Assembly: GCF_000499845.2 (NCBI RefSeq)
Contig: NC_023753.2
Coordinates: forward strand, 5,602,791-5,666,790
Length of the DNA stretch: 64,000 nt
DNA from: Phaseolus vulgaris
Lineage: Eukaryota; Streptophyta; Magnoliopsida; Fabales; Fabaceae
Direction: 5' to 3'
Shown piece by piece: positions 61,722-64,000 of this stretch (within the stretch, counting starts at the first letter, position 1; the number at the start of each line of letters is the position of its first letter). The position numbers and the translations under genes are program-made. The notes under the pieces were generated by a model. The model did not search any database. It worked only from the letters and a program-made list of their open reading frames with translations, and was not told the origin of the DNA.

Positions 61722-64000
61722 AATTAGAATTGATTAGGTGCATGAAGCAAAAGCTGAACAAGACGATACCTACGCCCAGCCCAATCCAAAAACACGCCAG
61801 CGAAGCCGCACCTTTTTTCATCACACACTCAGTTTCATATCTCTAATTCCATTTTCTCCATTTACTTCATCTTCTTCTCTATGCACGCACGGACACCGCG
61901 AACCACGACACCGGACGAGCTTCTTCTTCTTCTTCGCCACCTTCACGCACACGACTGTGACGGTTATCTCCCTAGACGTGACACAAATAGGTAGTTTACT
62001 TTTCGTAAACCCTAGGTGTGACGGTGGCTATCTTTAACGTTTGCCTTTTTTTTTTTATCTTTCGGAACTCCATTGATAATTTCGCTTACATCCCTTTCTT
62101 TATTCCTTAGAACGAATTCATTTGCTTTTTTTAAAATTGATACCCTGTTTTCCTTCATTGTCTGCACTGTTGATTTGTTATTAAGTAATTGTTACAGTTT
62201 GCAATGTTGTGATTTTAGAATTGGAATGTGCATTCTTATGAATGTTCTATCAATGATTACCTACAGGAAACATCTCATTGCTGAGTTCATGATCCATGTC
62301 CTCCAGTTGCTGGTTGTTGCTTCTGCTGTATTTGGTTTTCTCATGGAAAATAAAATAATCTAAATTTGTGAATTTCGTATAAATTATATTGTTTAAAGAA
62401 GTGGAACAAGTGATTTAACCAGTGTGATTTGAAAGAAATTGTTTGATTTTCAACTTATATCTTGGTTTACATGTTAACCAAATGCTACTTGTTGCTTTCC
62501 ATCTTTTCTTAGTTGAATTTGCTAAAATGATGTTGTTATTCTTTTCATTTTTTAAGGTCGCTATTATGAGGGGTTGGTCAAGCAACGCAACCTGTGAATC
62601 TTATGCAGAACTAATATGAGACGTCTCAAAACAGGTAGACACATTCTCACTTCTACTCTTAATACTATCTAACCAACAATATTAACAACAATCATTTGAT
62701 TTAACAGGAAGTTTGTCTTAAAAATTTGTTATGATTATATCAAGCTTATATGGAATCAATTAGTTGATTCAAGATACATGTTTCAATTGAGGTCATATTA
62801 AAATCTGATAATGAAATCATTTAGACTTCTATAGCAATCTCAGAATATCAAGACTAAACAATTTTACTCATGGTAAAGAAAAATGAACTATAAATTTCAA
62901 ACTTGGATTTTTCATTTGATGACCCCAAATGGATAAATTAAAAAAAAACAATTTTTTTATGTGGTTTAAATTAAAATCCAAATCACTAATCATAGTGTTC
63001 CAGATGCAAAATTGGCAACCACAATGGTTTTATCCTTCATGACAACGATGGTGTTCCAGATGCAAAACCAGCTTCTTGATGACATGTTATCAAGAAGATG
63101 TATAGTTGGGCTTCTATCTAGTTATTTATGTTAAATAATTTTAAAAAATGTTACTAAATTTGAACCTTTAAACATAGTTTAATGTAATTTAAAAAATTCA
63201 AATATATTATAGATCAAAGTAAACTACTTAGCCTAAACTAATCCAACAAAAGTAAACAAATATGCATAAAAGTAAAAATAATGTAATTCGTGTTAAGAAA
63301 CGCAAAGTTGTAAAACTAAGTTCCATTAAGATTGGAAAGTTTGTCATTATGTATGTAATTAAAACAATTTTTTTTATCTTATTGCTAATTTTCCTTAACT
63401 CACTAATCATGTCGTGCCGAGTTTTCATAGAGATCAAATACGAATTTTCCTAGTTAATTGAGACGTGTCAAGTGGATTTTGGTTAAAATTAAATTTATGT
63501 TATTTTGATGTTTGATTCATGTTTTAAGTGAAATATTGACTTAGAGTAGTGTAAAAACCATTGTACACTAAAAATATCTTATCTAATGATACTTTAAACC
63601 ATTCTATTTATTAAAAAACATTTTTTTAAAAAAAATTAAGCAAATTTTATTTTATTTATCTAGTGATACTTTAAAAATATCTTAACTTAATTTATATTTG
63701 ATCATTGATTACAAAATATAATATGTACTTTTTATTTTACAAAGACATTTTAAAAGTAATATTAAGTGATTAATAAAATTTAATATATTGAATCTATCTA
63801 TATATATATATATAGTTAATGTGTTTTACTTATAAACGATGAGAATGGAAATAGTACAAATTAAAATGTTATGTTTACTCAGTCATTAATTAAAAAATAC
63901 ATTTTAATAACACATTTTTTTATCAATGACAAATGCGGGATGATAAAATAGGGACAGTATCTTCCTGAAATCTTAAGTCTTTTTTCCTCCACCCTTGCAA

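Larger units (their letters stand above)
59942..64000. other. Intergenic; no recognised gene
   Basis: The left part is the 3' flank of the GT47 gene. Around 61860-62040 a TTCTTC/CT-rich stretch with a GC-richer patch (GCACGGACACCGCGAACC) followed by GT-rich donor-like sites resembles a plant 5' leader. A spliced remnant may continue near 62560-62637, but no protein family is visible. A 13-base word, TTCCAGATGCAAA, repeats at about 62999 and 63055. An (AT)n tract lies near 63794-63813. Confidence 0.45.

Noticed and set aside
61738..62037. 99-codon frame possibly starting a gene near the right end
   Set aside because: The Phe run and Ser/Thr/His-rich content come from a TTC/CAC-rich leader-like sequence. 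No domain is visible and no continuing exon could be confirmed.

Overview
The window is nuclear DNA from a flowering plant, most likely a eudicot and probably a phaseoloid legume. Four lines of evidence support this: split genes with GT-AG introns, AT-rich intergenic DNA, plant-type retrotransposons, and three plant gene families whose protein sequences look most legume-like. The family assignment is from recalled protein similarity, not a search. There are four host genes: (i) a two-exon DUF688-family gene at 3378-4504 (+); (ii) a complete 27-exon ERECTA-family leucine-rich-repeat receptor kinase (ERL-like) at 6240-13227 (-), whose summed exons stay in frame (989 codons plus stop); (iii) a five-exon RAR1 gene (CHORD protein, NLR co-chaperone) at 33378-38350 (-); and (iv) an intronless GT47 xyloglucan galactosyltransferase of the MUR3/XLT2 type at 58481-59941 (+).

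Layout. 1-1.8 kb holds two related Mutator-like non-autonomous elements, one with a clean 9-bp target duplication. 1.8-13.4 kb is genic (DUF688, ERL). 13.4-25.8 kb is AT-rich and gene-poor, with local tandem duplications and a 3' fragment of a LINE at 22.1-22.7 kb (-). 25.8-29.1 kb is a 5'-truncated L1-type LINE flanked by a perfect 19-bp target duplication. 29.1-33.4 kb is empty. 33.4-38.4 kb is RAR1. 41.0-53.8 kb is one Ty3/gypsy element of the Tat type with near-identical LTRs and a TATAT target duplication. 53.8-58.5 kb is empty, followed by the GT47 gene and a last 4 kb without a recognisable gene.

The richest structure is the 12.75-kb gypsy element. Its sense genes are broken: stops and a deletion in protease, the two catalytic aspartates of the reverse transcriptase replaced, and stops in RNase H. 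Two copies of an unrelated 1.19-kb solo LTR sit inside pol in opposite orientations, so they form a large inverted repeat around the RNase H/integrase segment. On the other strand, near the 3' LTR, a two-exon gene of unknown function stays open across 631 codons. A six-copy 61-bp tandem repeat with an internal palindrome, and a motif (AACCGARAGGT) shared with the LTR and repeated about a dozen times, fill the untranslated 3' region.

The host genes are independent transcription units. They act in stomatal/organ patterning (ERL), NLR immunity (RAR1) and cell-wall xyloglucan decoration (XLT2-like), with no sign of a shared pathway. I found no CRISPR, rRNA or tRNA. Splice sites were read by eye from frame continuity and family similarity; no transcript or database evidence was available.
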